From positions 27,747 to 91,746 of the forward strand of contig NZ_JACJQG010000033.1 of assembly GCF_014696435.1 (NCBI RefSeq): 64,000 nt of DNA, given 5' to 3'. Source of the stretch: Calothrix anomala FACHB-343. Lineage in GTDB: Bacteria > Cyanobacteriota > Cyanobacteriia > Cyanobacteriales > Nostocaceae. Under the pieces are notes generated by a model, which did no database searches, was not told the DNA's origin, and saw nothing but the letters and a program-made list of their open reading frames with translations. This document shows positions 27,162 to 35,725 of this stretch, piece by piece. The first letter of the stretch is position 1; each line of letters starts with the position of its first letter. A program made the translations under genes and the position numbers.

Positions 27162-27248
27162 AGCGGTGTCGAGTCTCATCCCTGCCTAAAATGCTAACCA
27201 TTGCATAGGCTTGTTCACAGAGGGGGTAACTCGCCACCGCTAATTTTT
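27162..27248 (+). ncRNA. candidate structured RNA between petE and petJ
   Basis: A nested fold can be drawn by hand: outer stem AGCGGTG (27162-27168) with CACCGCT (27235-27241); then GAGT (27171-27174) with ACTC (27229-27232), both separated from the outer stem by two bases; then CCC (27180-27182) with GGG (27223-27225); and an apical hairpin GCCTA-AAA-TGC with GCA-TAGGC. The outer stem is followed by AATTTTT. A -10-like TATAGATAAT ends at 27160. This suggests an independent small RNA of about 85 bases. The outer layout (7-bp stem, 2-base spacer, 4-bp stem) recalls a tRNA but there is no T arm. Strand could also be minus. Confidence 0.5.
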
Positions 27249-27475
27249 ATGGGATTTCCGGAAAAATAAGGGGAATCGTATTGAATTTTTTCAATGCAAA
27301 ATTACAAATAAATTGAAGATTTCTGCGCTTAATAATGTTTATGCATTACAGAAATCAGCGCTTCATAGGGTAGAGTACACATAGCATTTGGTAATCTCTC
27401 AGGCTTCTAGCAGCCATAGAAAACTTACTGGAGAAGGTTTTGCAGTTGCCGAATGGTTGTTGCGAGGAGAATATC

Positions 27476-27832
27476 TTGAGAATACTTGTGAGAATACTTT
27501 TATTTATACTGCTGTTGGCGATCGCCTTTTTTAGATTCACATTCATTTTGCCAGCATTCGCTGTTGAAGCATCAGAAGGAGCCAAAATCTTTGAGGCTAA
27601 TTGTTCTTCTTGCCATATAGGCGGCGGTAACATCCTCATTAGCCATAAAACCCTAAAAAAGGAGGCATTATCGAGTAATCTCGAAAATTATAACCAAGAA
27701 GGTATTCAAGCAATTATTCACCAGGTACAAAACGGCAAAAATGCCATGCCTGCCTTTAAAAACAAACTCAGCAATGAGGAAATTCTCCAAGTAGCCGCCT
27801 ACGTCTTTCAAAAAGCGGAAACAGGGTGGTAA
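27476..27832 (+). CDS. petJ: cytochrome c6 (PetJ-like)
   Basis: A small lumenal c-type cytochrome, an alternative to plastocyanin as donor to photosystem I or cytochrome oxidase. I choose TTG 27476 because GAGGAG lies six bases upstream and the protein then begins directly with a signal peptide (MRILVRILLFILLLAIAFF, ending near PAFA). The 118-residue product has heme motif CSSCH (43-47), Met91 in NGKNAMPAF as second ligand, and the C-terminal Trp typical of c6. Some positions differ from the commonest c6 sequences, so it could be a c6 paralogue rather than the main petJ. Confidence 0.88.
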   Translation: MRILVRILLFILLLAIAFFRFTFILPAFAVEASEGAKIFEANCSSCHIGGGNILISHKTLKKEALSSNLENYNQEGIQAIIHQVQNGKNAMPAFKNKLSNEEILQVAAYVFQKAETGW

Positions 27833-28185
27833 TTAGGTATTGGGTATTGGGCATTGGGCGTTGGGCATTGGGCATTGGGCATTGGGCATTGGGCATTGAA
27901 AGAATTTTGGATATTTGATGAAGCTCTCAGTACAAGTTTTGGATTTTAGATTTTAGATTGGAATCTATGCATCGCAAATCTGTCTTGAAAATAGGAGCGC
28001 TTAGGCTAGGGGTTAGGGCGTGTTTTCAAACCCCGAAAGTAGGTTGTTTGAGGTGAACGCAACCCAACGAAGTAACGTAAATGTTGGGTTTTGTTCCTCA
28101 AACGCCACTCGCCTCAAGCCGGGAAACCCGCCCACGGCGGTGGCTCCCCAACCTACATTGAAGTCTAGCCCCTAGCCTCTAACCC
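27833..28185. other. intergenic region with heptamers and inverted repeat
   Basis: GGGCATT-type heptamers at about 27838-27897, then a region at about 28043-28105 with inverted segments (GTTTGAGG ... CCTCAAAC and CCCAAC ... GTTGGG). No gene. It separates convergent petJ and proC. Confidence 0.55.
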
Positions 28186-29007
28186 CTACTTCCCCAATTC
28201 TTGCGATCGCTCTGTGGCGGCTTTGACTGCTTGAATTAAGGCGGAGCGAAAGGCGGCTTTTTCTAGTTGGGTAATACCGGCAATGGTTGTACCTCCGGGG
28301 CTGGTAACTCTGTCTTTGAGTTCTGCAGGGTGCATTTTGCTTTCATGGAGGAGTGTGGCTGTACCTAAGACGGTTTGTAGGGCGAGTTGGTTTGCGATCG
28401 CTCTTGGTAAACCTGCGGCTACTCCTCCATCTGCTAATGCTTCTACCATCAAGGCTACATAAGCCGGGCCGCTTCCCGAAAGTCCTGTAACTGCGTCCAT
28501 TAAGCCTTCGGCTACTTCTACAACTTCCCCGACTGCGGTAAAAATTTGCTGGGCTATTTGCTGGTGTTTCACCGTCGTGTATGCGCCTAAGCAAATGGCT
28601 GTCATTCCTGCGCCGACGGTAGCAGGTGTATTTGGCATGGCGCGAATTACTGGTAATTGGGGAAATGCCGCTTCTAGCTGATTTAAAGTCACGCCCGCTA
28701 AAATCGAAATGACTAGGGGTGAGTTTTCTTTGACAGTTATCTCGATTATTTCTGCTAATTCTTGAGCGATCGCACTGAATACCTGAGGCTTTACTGCTAA
28801 CAATACAACTTCCCGACTTTGCGCCAAAACTAGGCGGTTATCAGCAGTCACGTTCACATCGTATTGCTGCTTGAAAAAATTTTGTCTTGCTGGCTGGGGT
28901 TCGCTGACAATAACTTCCGATGGTTGATAAACTCCACGCGCAATAAGGCGGGATAATAGCGCTTCTCCCATTACCCCACCACCTATTAAGCCAAATTTAG
29001 TAGTCAT
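28186..29007 (-). CDS. proC: pyrroline-5-carboxylate reductase
   Basis: A 273-residue NAD(P)H-dependent enzyme for the last step of proline synthesis. The N-terminal dinucleotide motif is LIGGGVMGEALL. Family signatures follow: VLLAVKPQVF near 70, VIRAMPNTPATVGAGMT near 119, GLSGSGPAYVALMVEAL near 171, and the C-terminal PROSITE-like stretch HPAELKDRVTSPGGTTIAGI. Complete in length. It is the last gene of the minus-strand series pipX-pipY-sepF-proC, an order common in cyanobacteria. The gap to sepF is a tract of TCAATTG/GTCAAGA-type repeats. Confidence 0.96.
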   Translation of the reverse strand: MTTKFGLIGGGVMGEALLSRLIARGVYQPSEVIVSEPQPARQNFFKQQYDVNVTADNRLVLAQSREVVLLAVKPQVFSAIAQELAEIIEITVKENSPLVISILAGVTLNQLEAAFPQLPVIRAMPNTPATVGAGMTAICLGAYTTVKHQQIAQQIFTAVGEVVEVAEGLMDAVTGLSGSGPAYVALMVEALADGGVAAGLPRAIANQLALQTVLGTATLLHESKMHPAELKDRVTSPGGTTIAGITQLEKAAFRSALIQAVKAATERSQELGK

Positions 29008-29186
29008 TAATTAGTCATTAGTCAATTGTCAAGAGTCAATGGTCAAGGGTTAAGGGTCAATTGTCAATCGTTAAGATTGATTACCTCTGAATTGCGACTT
29101 AGGGAAAATCGAACGATGATTGCTGATTTAACTGTCACGGAGCCGAAATTTTGACTATTGACTTTGGACTATTGACTAATCCCAAT

Positions 29187-29774
29187 TTACTGTGCTGCCA
29201 TCCGGTTAGCTTCAGTTCCCCATGCTGGTGTTGTATTTGTGGTACGAGGACGCGCTGGGGGTTGTGGTACTTCATGAATAACTCCGCCGTGAGTGCTAAC
29301 TTGCACACAGCTGGGTGTAAATAAAAATATGCTTTCGCCAATTCGCTCTTGATGCCCATCTAATGCGTAAGTACCACCTGCAACAAAATCTACTGCCCGT
29401 TGAGCTTGATCCGGGTCCATAATTGTTAAATTTAATACCACTGACTTGCGCTCACGCAAAGCTTGAATTGCCTGGGGCATTTCTTCAAAAGTGCGTGGTT
29501 CAAGTACTAATACTTCAGAAATTCCGTTAATTGCTCCTGGCATACCGATGACATTCCCCATTGACTTTGAACCTGTTGCTACATCATTACCCATTGTAGG
29601 CATGGGTTCCCGCCAACGTCGATTCTGGGGAGTCGGTTCTGGCGGTGCTGGTTGCACATTCTCTTCTTGATAGAGATTTTGGTAGCTTTCGGTTTCTGGC
29701 TCTTCTTCGTAGTATTCGTATTCTACAGGCTCATTGAGTCCGACAAAATCTCTGAGTTTAGTAAATATGCTCAT
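29187..29774 (-). CDS. sepF: cell division protein SepF
   Basis: A 195-residue cytoplasmic FtsZ partner. The N-terminus [20 protein letters not shown] is the expected membrane-binding amphipathic helix, followed by a low-complexity acidic/Pro linker. The conserved SepF core is at about 85-165: [40 protein letters not shown] and [20 protein letters not shown]. The last 30 residues are Pro/Thr-rich. In cyanobacteria SepF (Cdv2) is needed for Z-ring function. Located between pipY and proC. Confidence 0.95.
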   Translation of the reverse strand: MSIFTKLRDFVGLNEPVEYEYYEEEPETESYQNLYQEENVQPAPPEPTPQNRRWREPMPTMGNDVATGSKSMGNVIGMPGAINGISEVLVLEPRTFEEMPQAIQALRERKSVVLNLTIMDPDQAQRAVDFVAGGTYALDGHQERIGESIFLFTPSCVQVSTHGGVIHEVPQPPARPRTTNTTPAWGTEANRMAAQ

Positions 29775-30123
29775 CTTCTACGCTCCTGGTGCAAATTAAC
29801 TTTAATGGTTTACCTGGCGATAAATCAGTGTAGCCGAATTTTATTGCTACAAAGGGGTTTATTCAGAATTTTATTACTAGCTGTAGCTTCTATTACTGGT
29901 TTAAGTGAGGAACAGATGCTGTTGAAGTCATCTGCACGCTCCCTATCCTTGATAATGAGTCAAGATTATATACTAATGTATTTCCAAATTAAAGTTACCT
30001 TAAGCTGATTTTTATTCAGTAAGGCTTTTGTCAAAATATATATTTTGTTACACGCTGCAATATTAAAATTGATAACTTGTGTCAATAGCAGGATAAAGCT
30101 GATGATACAAGGGATACAAGCTA
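29775..30123. other. intergenic region between pipY and sepF
   Basis: 349 bp, AT-rich, with no repeat family recognised and no credible gene. It may carry a separate sepF promoter. Confidence 0.5.
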
Positions 30124-30804
30124 TTAATTAGCCTTCTCAGGGCGATCCCCGAACAAGATAGTTCCTAACCTTACCATCGTTGCACCTGCTGCTACGGCAA
30201 TTTCGTAGTCACCTGACATGCCCATCGATAGGTGCTGCATGGGGATCTGCGGATAGTTATTTTCTCTAATGGTTTTCGCTAGGCTAAAAGTACTATTAAA
30301 TACATCTAACGTTTCCGCTTCATCTAAGCCTAAGGGCGGAATTGTCATCAAACCTTGAATTTGTAAATTTTTATATTGAGCGATCGCAGGTAAATCAGTT
30401 AACAATTGGGGTACAGTCCAGCCTGATTTGTTGGGATCGGGGAGAATCTTGACTTGCAAGCAAATTTGAGGACTCACACCCAACTGTGACGCTAAATTAT
30501 TTAAGCGCTGTGCCAGTTGCAAATTATCGACGGAGTGAATCCATTGAAATAGTTCTAGAGCTTTTTTGGCTTTATTGCTTTGTAAATGTCCAATAAAGTG
30601 CCAAGTAATATCTGACAAGTCTTGTAACTCAGCTTGTTTGCTAGCGGCTTCTTGAATTCGGCTTTCACCAAAATCACGAATTCCTGCGGCATAGGCGGCG
30701 CGGATCTTATCCGCAGGAACCGTTTTACTAACAGCAATCAAGCGAACTGAATCGGGGAGGGAGGAGCGAATTTGAGTAATACGTTCGCTAATCGAACTAG
30801 TCAT
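30124..30804 (-). CDS. pipY: YggS/PLPBP family PLP homeostasis protein (PipY)
   Basis: A 226-residue pyridoxal-phosphate-binding protein with a single alanine-racemase-like barrel. The PLP lysine is Lys27 in LIAVSKTVPADKI; further signatures are GIRDFGESRIQEA, WHFIGHLQSNKAKKAL and LSMGMSGDYEIAVAAGATMV. It is thought to buffer PLP and affect amino-acid pools rather than catalyse a reaction. It overlaps pipX by 4 bp (30801-30804), the tight coupling that gave it the name PipY in cyanobacteria. Confidence 0.95.
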   Translation of the reverse strand: MTSSISERITQIRSSLPDSVRLIAVSKTVPADKIRAAYAAGIRDFGESRIQEAASKQAELQDLSDITWHFIGHLQSNKAKKALELFQWIHSVDNLQLAQRLNNLASQLGVSPQICLQVKILPDPNKSGWTVPQLLTDLPAIAQYKNLQIQGLMTIPPLGLDEAETLDVFNSTFSLAKTIRENNYPQIPMQHLSMGMSGDYEIAVAAGATMVRLGTILFGDRPEKAN

Positions 30805-31079
30805 TGGAATGTGCGTTGGAAAACACTCTGAAGCTGATCGTACTCCTGTAACTGCCCCGTGCGACGCAAAGTCCGCAAGCGATTTTCCAACATCATTCTG
30901 GCTTCAGTGCGGCCTATAGGCTGAAATTTTATACCTTTGATGTCATTTGCTACTAAAAAAAATAAGCGTTGGGCATAAAGTGTAGTAAACAGATCCTGGG
31001 TCTCATCCACCATACAGATTCTGTAAAGTAAGCCCCAAGTCGGATGATTAATGTAAGTTTCTGCGTTTTCTGGATTCAT
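30801..31079 (-). CDS. pipX: PipX, PII- and NtcA-interacting regulator
   Basis: A 92-residue protein that coactivates the nitrogen regulator NtcA and is sequestered by PII (GlnB) according to 2-oxoglutarate/ATP status. The sequence shows the Tudor-like N-terminal beta domain (TYINHPTWGLLYRICMVDE, LFTTLYAQRLFFLVANDI) and the C-terminal helices (EARMMLENRLRTLRRTGQLQ). Length and sequence agree with cyanobacterial PipX. pipY follows with a 4-bp overlap. This family is essentially restricted to cyanobacteria. Confidence 0.96.
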   Translation of the reverse strand: MNPENAETYINHPTWGLLYRICMVDETQDLFTTLYAQRLFFLVANDIKGIKFQPIGRTEARMMLENRLRTLRRTGQLQEYDQLQSVFQRTFQ

Positions 31080-31831
31080 TTAATAATCAAGGTAAGCGTC
31101 AATTGTTCTTTTCGCAGTTTTTGTACCAACATTCAGATGATGATAACTTGCTGGCGTCAGGATATTTGTCCTAAATTATGCGAAATTCAATAAGTTTTGC
31201 TGTTGAATGGCAACTGTGAAGACCTTGATCTAGTTACTCATAGAGAGATGATGCTACTAGTGGCGATTTGGTCTAGTGGAATTTGCACTTCAGGTGCTAT
31301 TCAGCAATCGGCTCTGCCATCTTATTTGGAGTTAAGAACAGCAAGGTAATGCGCCGTCAGACTGGTTTTTGCATAAGCCTCTCTCTATGCTGCCATAATT
31401 TCTGTCTATTGGCGCATTATGGTCAAAAGTACAATCAGCTATTCTGCTTTTAAGTTGCACAATCCATGGTGAGGGCTGTTGACCGTTGACCGTTGACTGT
31501 TAACAGCCCTTATTAGTAGTTATGCAATTTAGATGAGCATTAGCTTATTCGTTAATTCAGCATGTCTATGTTGAGTGCCATTATTTGTGCTTGAGCTTTG
31601 TGCAGAGATTCATTTCATTCTGGCTTACGATCGCTCTTCGCGGCAAGACCTATGGGAATTTCTTATGAGGAGTAGGGGGGAAGGGAAGGGAGACAAGGGA
31701 GACAAGGGAGACAAGGAGAGAAGTCTGAGCGCCGGCTTCCGGCGCTCAGAACTTCGGAGGACAAGGGAGAGGTTATTTTCTCGCCCTCCTGTGCTGATAC
31801 AGTGCTGGGATAATTTATGTTTGGCTGGCGG
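31080..31831. other. long intergenic region upstream of pipX
   Basis: 752 bp without a supported gene. It holds the pipX promoter side, the family A repeat (31437-31547), a purine tract of GGAGACAAG units (about 31677-31713) and a perfect 11-bp hairpin CTGAGCGCCGG/CCGGCGCTCAG at about 31726-31750. An open stretch through these repeats has no protein-like features. Confidence 0.55.
31437..31547. repeat. dispersed element with heptamer core, family A copy 2
   Basis: Begins AGCTATTCTGCTTTTAAG, then TTGCACAATCCATGG, AGGGCTGTTGACCGTTGACC, more TTGAC heptamers, ACAGCCCTTATTAGTAGT, TATGCAATTTAGATG and ends GCATTAGCTT. The two ends are imperfect inverse repeats (AGCTATTCTGC / GCATTAGCT). Confidence 0.8.
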
Positions 31832-32761
31832 CTAAATATCTGTGCCGATCGCTAAACGCACGCCCCAAAATAAAGTTAATGTGGCAATAGCTAGCCAATC
31901 CCACCTTTTTAAGCGTAAATCATGCCAAGGGACTCTATGCTCGTTGGGACTGGTAAAACCGCGCACCATCATTGCACTAGCCATTTGCGCGGCTCGCAGG
32001 AGGAGATTTTCTAACAAGCGCTCGGCGACAATCATCCAAACTTTGACTGCGCCTTTAATTCCTAGCTTTTTCCAATTAATCGCTCTAGTCATGACGGAGC
32101 GGATGAGGTTCTGGACTTCTTCTAAAACGAGAGGGATAAAGCGTAAGGATAAAGTTAAGGTGAGAGCAACTTCTGTTACGGGTAACTTTAGCCGTCGTAG
32201 GGGTTGCATTAAGCTTTCCATCCCGGCGGTGATTTCTTCGGGTGCGGTTGTGAGCAGATAAAGGTTAGTGCTGTAAATTACTGTAAACAAAATTGTACTT
32301 AACCGCACAGCCAAATCTAAGGAACGGCGGTTAACTTTCACAGGCCCTTGGCTAAATATGACGTATTTATATTCTTTATTCCCAAATACTGCTTTTTCAT
32401 CTACCTTGGCGTTATTCGTGGTAGTTGATTGCGGGCTGAGAACTTGTTCGTTAACTGGTAAGCGTTGTTGATAGTTGATCCCCAACCCATCTGGACTGAT
32501 GGCTGCTATGGTAAAAACAAAAAAGGCTAGGACTAATAACCAACCCATTTGCTGTTGCCATACACGGCGGGGAATTCTGGCGATGAGGGTAACTATAATT
32601 AATAGGGTTACCAAGAGTATGCGCCATTCATTCCGCGCAAAAGTATAACTTGTAAGAAAACTCATCAACCAAGCAAACTTGACTCTGGGGTCAATTTTAT
32701 GCAGCCAAGTTTGCGGTTCTTCTAGGTAAAGTCCTAATGGTAGCGATCGCAGTAAATCCAT
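31832..32761 (-). CDS. CbiQ/EcfT family ECF transporter transmembrane component
   Basis: A 309-residue membrane protein of the energy-coupling-factor transmembrane family. The N-terminus resembles T components (SLPLGLYLEEPQTWLHKIDP, then KFAWLMSFLTSY). Four to five membrane segments follow, and the C-terminal half carries the coupling region with RAINWKKLGIKGAVKVW and LLLRAAQMASAMMVRGF (the Ala-Arg-Gly type coupling motif is visible as MVRGF). A long inserted loop at about 100-140 is unusual. No S or A components are adjacent. Located 81 bp after der on the same strand; the substrate is not inferable. Confidence 0.88.
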   Translation of the reverse strand: MDLLRSLPLGLYLEEPQTWLHKIDPRVKFAWLMSFLTSYTFARNEWRILLVTLLIIVTLIARIPRRVWQQQMGWLLVLAFFVFTIAAISPDGLGINYQQRLPVNEQVLSPQSTTTNNAKVDEKAVFGNKEYKYVIFSQGPVKVNRRSLDLAVRLSTILFTVIYSTNLYLLTTAPEEITAGMESLMQPLRRLKLPVTEVALTLTLSLRFIPLVLEEVQNLIRSVMTRAINWKKLGIKGAVKVWMIVAERLLENLLLRAAQMASAMMVRGFTSPNEHRVPWHDLRLKRWDWLAIATLTLFWGVRLAIGTDI

Positions 32762-32842
32762 AGATGGGGTAAAACTTAAAAGATAAAAGAAAAAGGTAAC
32801 ACTTATTGTCGTTTACCTTTTTACTTTTTACTTTTTACTTGA

Positions 32843-34204
32843 TTACACGCGGGTAGCCCGGTTAACACTACCGCTTTCTACATCACGGACTTTCTTACTG
32901 CGCCACAGTAAACGAATGGGAGTCCCTTTAAAGCCTAGTTGTTGACGAAATTGGCGTTCAATGTAGCGGCGATAGTTGTCGTTAAAGCGTTTCGCCTCAT
33001 TGACAAATAAAGCGATCGTTGGCGGTTGGGTACTAACTTGCGTCCCATAGTAAATTTTACCTTGTCGCCCGCCCCTTGAAGTTGGTGGAGAATGCCAACT
33101 CACCGCGTCTTCGAGAACTTCGTTAATTACGGCAGTACTGACACGGCGTTTGTGGGATTCAGCCGCTTCAACTACCAATTCTAAGATTTTTTCTACTCGC
33201 TGTCCGGTTAAGGCGCTGACATAGATGGTGTCTGCCCATTCGGTAAAATGTAGCCGTGATTGCAGATCTTTTTCGTAGTCATAGATAGTGTATGAGTCTT
33301 TTTCGACTGCATCCCATTTATTAACTACGACTATACAAGCTCGTCCTTCTTCAATTATTCGTCCTGCTAATTTTTGGTCTTGTTCGGTAACGCCATCTAA
33401 AGCGTCTATGACCATTAAAACCACATCAGCGCGGCGAATGGCTTTAAAAGCACGGTTAATACTAAAGAATTCTGTACCGTAGTCGATGCTTTTCTTTTTG
33501 CGAATTCCCGCAGTGTCAATTAAGCGATAGGTTTGTCCATCCCGTTCAACTACTGTATCAATCGCGTCACGGGTTGTGCCGGAAATGGGGCTAACAATTG
33601 CCCTTTCTTCTCCGACGAAAGCGTTTAATAAACTGGATTTACCTACATTTGGTCTGCCGATAATGGCTACCTTGATTTCGTTAGTTTCCGGTACTTCTGT
33701 AACGTGGGGAATGTGCTTAATTAACTCATCAAGTAATTCGCCTGTACCGCTACCGTGAATTGCGGAAATGGGGTATGGTTCACCTAATCCTAATTCCCAA
33801 AATTCCGCCGCTTGAATTAAGCCTTGATCGGGGGATTCACATTTATTAACAGCTAATAGCACAGGTACGGGTTGTTGACGTAACCATGTGGCGATTTCTT
33901 CATCAGCAGGTGAGGGGCCGAGTTGTCCATCAACTACAAAAATTGCTGCACTCGCTTCGCTGAGTGCTGTCATGGCTTGTTGACGAATCAGGGGTAGGAA
34001 TTCGGTGTCATCGTTAAATACTAAGCCGCCTGTATCGACAACCACAAATTCGCGATCGCTCCAGTAAGATGGCAAATAAGTGCGATCGCGTGTCACTCCC
34101 GGTTCATCGTGGACGATCGCCGTTTGTTCCCCGGCGAGACGATTAACCAGGGTGGATTTGCCCACATTTGGGCGTCCGATAATAGCAACAATTGGCAGTC
34201 CCAT
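32843..34204 (-). CDS. der: ribosome biogenesis GTPase Der (EngA)
   Basis: A 453-residue double-GTPase needed for 50S subunit maturation. Two complete G domains are present: GRPNVGKST at residues 9-17 with DEPGVTRD and VDTGG, and GRPNVGKSS near 184 with [21 protein letters not shown] and VVNKWDA. The C-terminal KH-like domain ([17 protein letters not shown]) follows. Full length. The next gene downstream, cbiQ-like, is separated by a small AAAAGGTAA/TTACC hairpin region near 32800-32820. Confidence 0.97.
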   Translation of the reverse strand: MGLPIVAIIGRPNVGKSTLVNRLAGEQTAIVHDEPGVTRDRTYLPSYWSDREFVVVDTGGLVFNDDTEFLPLIRQQAMTALSEASAAIFVVDGQLGPSPADEEIATWLRQQPVPVLLAVNKCESPDQGLIQAAEFWELGLGEPYPISAIHGSGTGELLDELIKHIPHVTEVPETNEIKVAIIGRPNVGKSSLLNAFVGEERAIVSPISGTTRDAIDTVVERDGQTYRLIDTAGIRKKKSIDYGTEFFSINRAFKAIRRADVVLMVIDALDGVTEQDQKLAGRIIEEGRACIVVVNKWDAVEKDSYTIYDYEKDLQSRLHFTEWADTIYVSALTGQRVEKILELVVEAAESHKRRVSTAVINEVLEDAVSWHSPPTSRGGRQGKIYYGTQVSTQPPTIALFVNEAKRFNDNYRRYIERQFRQQLGFKGTPIRLLWRSKKVRDVESGSVNRATRV

Positions 34205-34325
34205 AAACTCAGGATAACGTAGAGAATTAATATATCATGTCTCTACATTTTAACTACTTTAAGTCTGGTTTTACTTTAACAAGGCTATAGGGCAGTAGGC
34301 AAATTTTACCTACCATGTAGTGTAG

Positions 34326-34972
34326 TCCGCCTGAGAATAAATTCTCAGGCTCATAGCGGAAGTTAGCTGAAGCTAACTATGTTGCAAATATTATGAATGA
34401 GATTTATATAGTTCATGGATTGATATAGGTAGGTTTTGGTCTATCATCTTCTTGATTATGCTGTTCTAAAGATGCAATGACTGTTCCATTTAGATGGTGT
34501 TCTTTTTGATTTTTTACATAAAGAACGGCTTGTTCAAGTTGTTTACTTCCGAGAGAGAAAACCCCATACCCACGTTGCCAGCCAAAGGCATCTTGTGAAG
34601 GCGATGTATGATTGAGATGATGAGCGCTACTACCTTTAATCGTTTGGACAAAATCAGCAATAGAAAGTCTAGGTGGAATGGAAGCGACTAAATGAATATG
34701 GTTGTCTATGCCACCAATTGCATGGATAATGCTATCAAGTGCATCGGCTTTACCAATTATGTAATTATAAAGTTGCGTTTCCCGATTTGGTGTAATTAAT
34801 GACTGACCATCTTTTGTTGCCCAAACTAGATGATAATAAAGTCGCCACAAAGCCATGATTTGATGTTTTATTGAGAATATCTAACCTCTATAATTCCCCA
34901 AATTATCTCTCAATCTTCTAGTCGGCTTCAGCCGAGTTTAGCTATGAGCCTGAGAATTCATTCTCAGGCGGA
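34326..34972. mobile_element. IS200-like element with inverted double-hairpin ends (REP-like)
   Basis: The transposase gene is framed by two copies of the same structure in inverted orientation. At 34330-34349 CCTGAGAATAAATTCTCAGG and at 34361-34378 AGTTAGCTGAAGCTAACT. At 34949-34968 CCTGAGAATTCATTCTCAGG and at 34922-34935 TCGGCTTCAGCCGA. Both share CCGCCTGAGAAT outside and CTCATAGC between the hairpins. Paired inverted hairpins around a Y1 transposase resemble REP/RAYT arrangements as well as IS200/IS605 ends. Confidence 0.75.
34413..34856 (-). CDS. IS200/IS605-type Y1 HUH transposase
   Basis: A 147-residue single-strand DNA transposase. The HUH metal motif is NHIHLV with His53 and His55, and the catalytic nucleophile is probably Tyr113 in AVLYVKNQKEHH. 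The N-terminus LYYHLVWATKDGQSLITPN and KGSSAHHLN are typical of the family. Length is normal for IS200 TnpA, with a somewhat extended C-terminus. No accompanying tnpB is present. It is bordered by inverted double hairpins. Catalytic residues are intact, so it may be functional. Confidence 0.9.
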   Translation of the reverse strand: MALWRLYYHLVWATKDGQSLITPNRETQLYNYIIGKADALDSIIHAIGGIDNHIHLVASIPPRLSIADFVQTIKGSSAHHLNHTSPSQDAFGWQRGYGVFSLGSKQLEQAVLYVKNQKEHHLNGTVIASLEQHNQEDDRPKPTYINP

Positions 34973-35076
34973 TCGGGTCAAAAGATTACATTTCTTATAT
35001 TAATCCTAGAAAACTCTGGATATCTGTGGATTGTCGAGAGTTTTGCTATTATCATTCTCCAGAGAAACTTTGGTGC

Positions 35077-35643
35077 ATGGTAATGGTGCGGATAAACAAG
35101 CAAGTATTAATTTGGTTGTGTGCGGGAATTATTATTTTAGGTTTGATGGGATGCGATCGCTTATTTCCCCCCTCTGGCGATTTGGTGGAGCGTGTCAGCG
35201 ATGGTGATACCCTAACAGTAAAGGATTCTCAAGGTCAAAAGTTTAGCGTGCGCTTTGCTTGTATGGATGCGCCGGAAGTACCACACACCAATAAGGAAAA
35301 GCAAAGTCAACGTACTAGCGATCGCAATCAATTTACCTGGGGTGCGAAAGCTCAGGAACGCTTACAGCAGTTGGTGAAGCAAGGAGGCGATCGCGTTAGT
35401 TTAACTATTACCGATAGCGATCGCTATGGTAGAAAAGTCGCAGAAGTGCGTTTAAAAGATGGTACTTTTGTTCAGCAAGTTTTAATCAAAGAAGGACTTG
35501 CAAAAGTTTATCGTCCTTATTTAAATAAATGTCCGAGTAAAGATTTAGTCCAACAAGCTGAAGCCGAAGCGCAACAACAAAAGCGGGGAATTTGGGGTGA
35601 TGCTCAATTTGTGAATCCTTGGGAATATCGGAGGTTAAAGTAA
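35077..35643 (+). CDS. thermonuclease-family (SNase) lipoprotein
   Basis: About 188 residues from ATG 35077 (preceded by GAGAAA); an upstream in-frame GTG would put extra residues before the signal sequence. The N-terminus ends in a lipobox-like LMGC, so the protein is probably a lipid-anchored exported nuclease. The staphylococcal-nuclease domain has VSDGDTLTV, VRFACMDAPE (Arg and Asp of the active site), DRYGRKVAEVRL and VLIKEGLAKVY. Cys in the CMDAPE segment replaces the usual Gly/Ile. Expected to degrade DNA/RNA with calcium. Confidence 0.88.
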   Translation: MVMVRINKQVLIWLCAGIIILGLMGCDRLFPPSGDLVERVSDGDTLTVKDSQGQKFSVRFACMDAPEVPHTNKEKQSQRTSDRNQFTWGAKAQERLQQLVKQGGDRVSLTITDSDRYGRKVAEVRLKDGTFVQQVLIKEGLAKVYRPYLNKCPSKDLVQQAEAEAQQQKRGIWGDAQFVNPWEYRRLK

Positions 35644-35658
35644 TACTAAAACCCTAAA

Positions 35659-35693
35659 AAATAAGGAGTTATGCAAAACATAACTCCTTATTT
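35659..35693. terminator. bidirectional terminator-like hairpin
   Basis: A perfect 15-bp stem, AAATAAGGAGTTATG and CATAACTCCTTATTT, with loop CAAAA. It lies between two convergent genes 16 bp after the nuclease stop and can act in both directions. Confidence 0.75.
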
Positions 35694-35725
35694 ATCATTA
35701 ATAATTCTTCAGCTAATTTGCTCGC

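Noticed and set aside
27162-27241. tRNA interpretation of the petE-petJ RNA (7-bp outer stem, two-base spacer, 4-bp stem)
   Set aside because: The 4-bp stem pairs with bases next to the outer stem, leaving no T arm or anticodon loop; it is not a tRNA.
31575-31835. 86-codon ORF in the gap upstream of pipX
   Set aside because: Over half is encoded by GGAGACAAG repeats and a palindrome; no ribosome-binding site.
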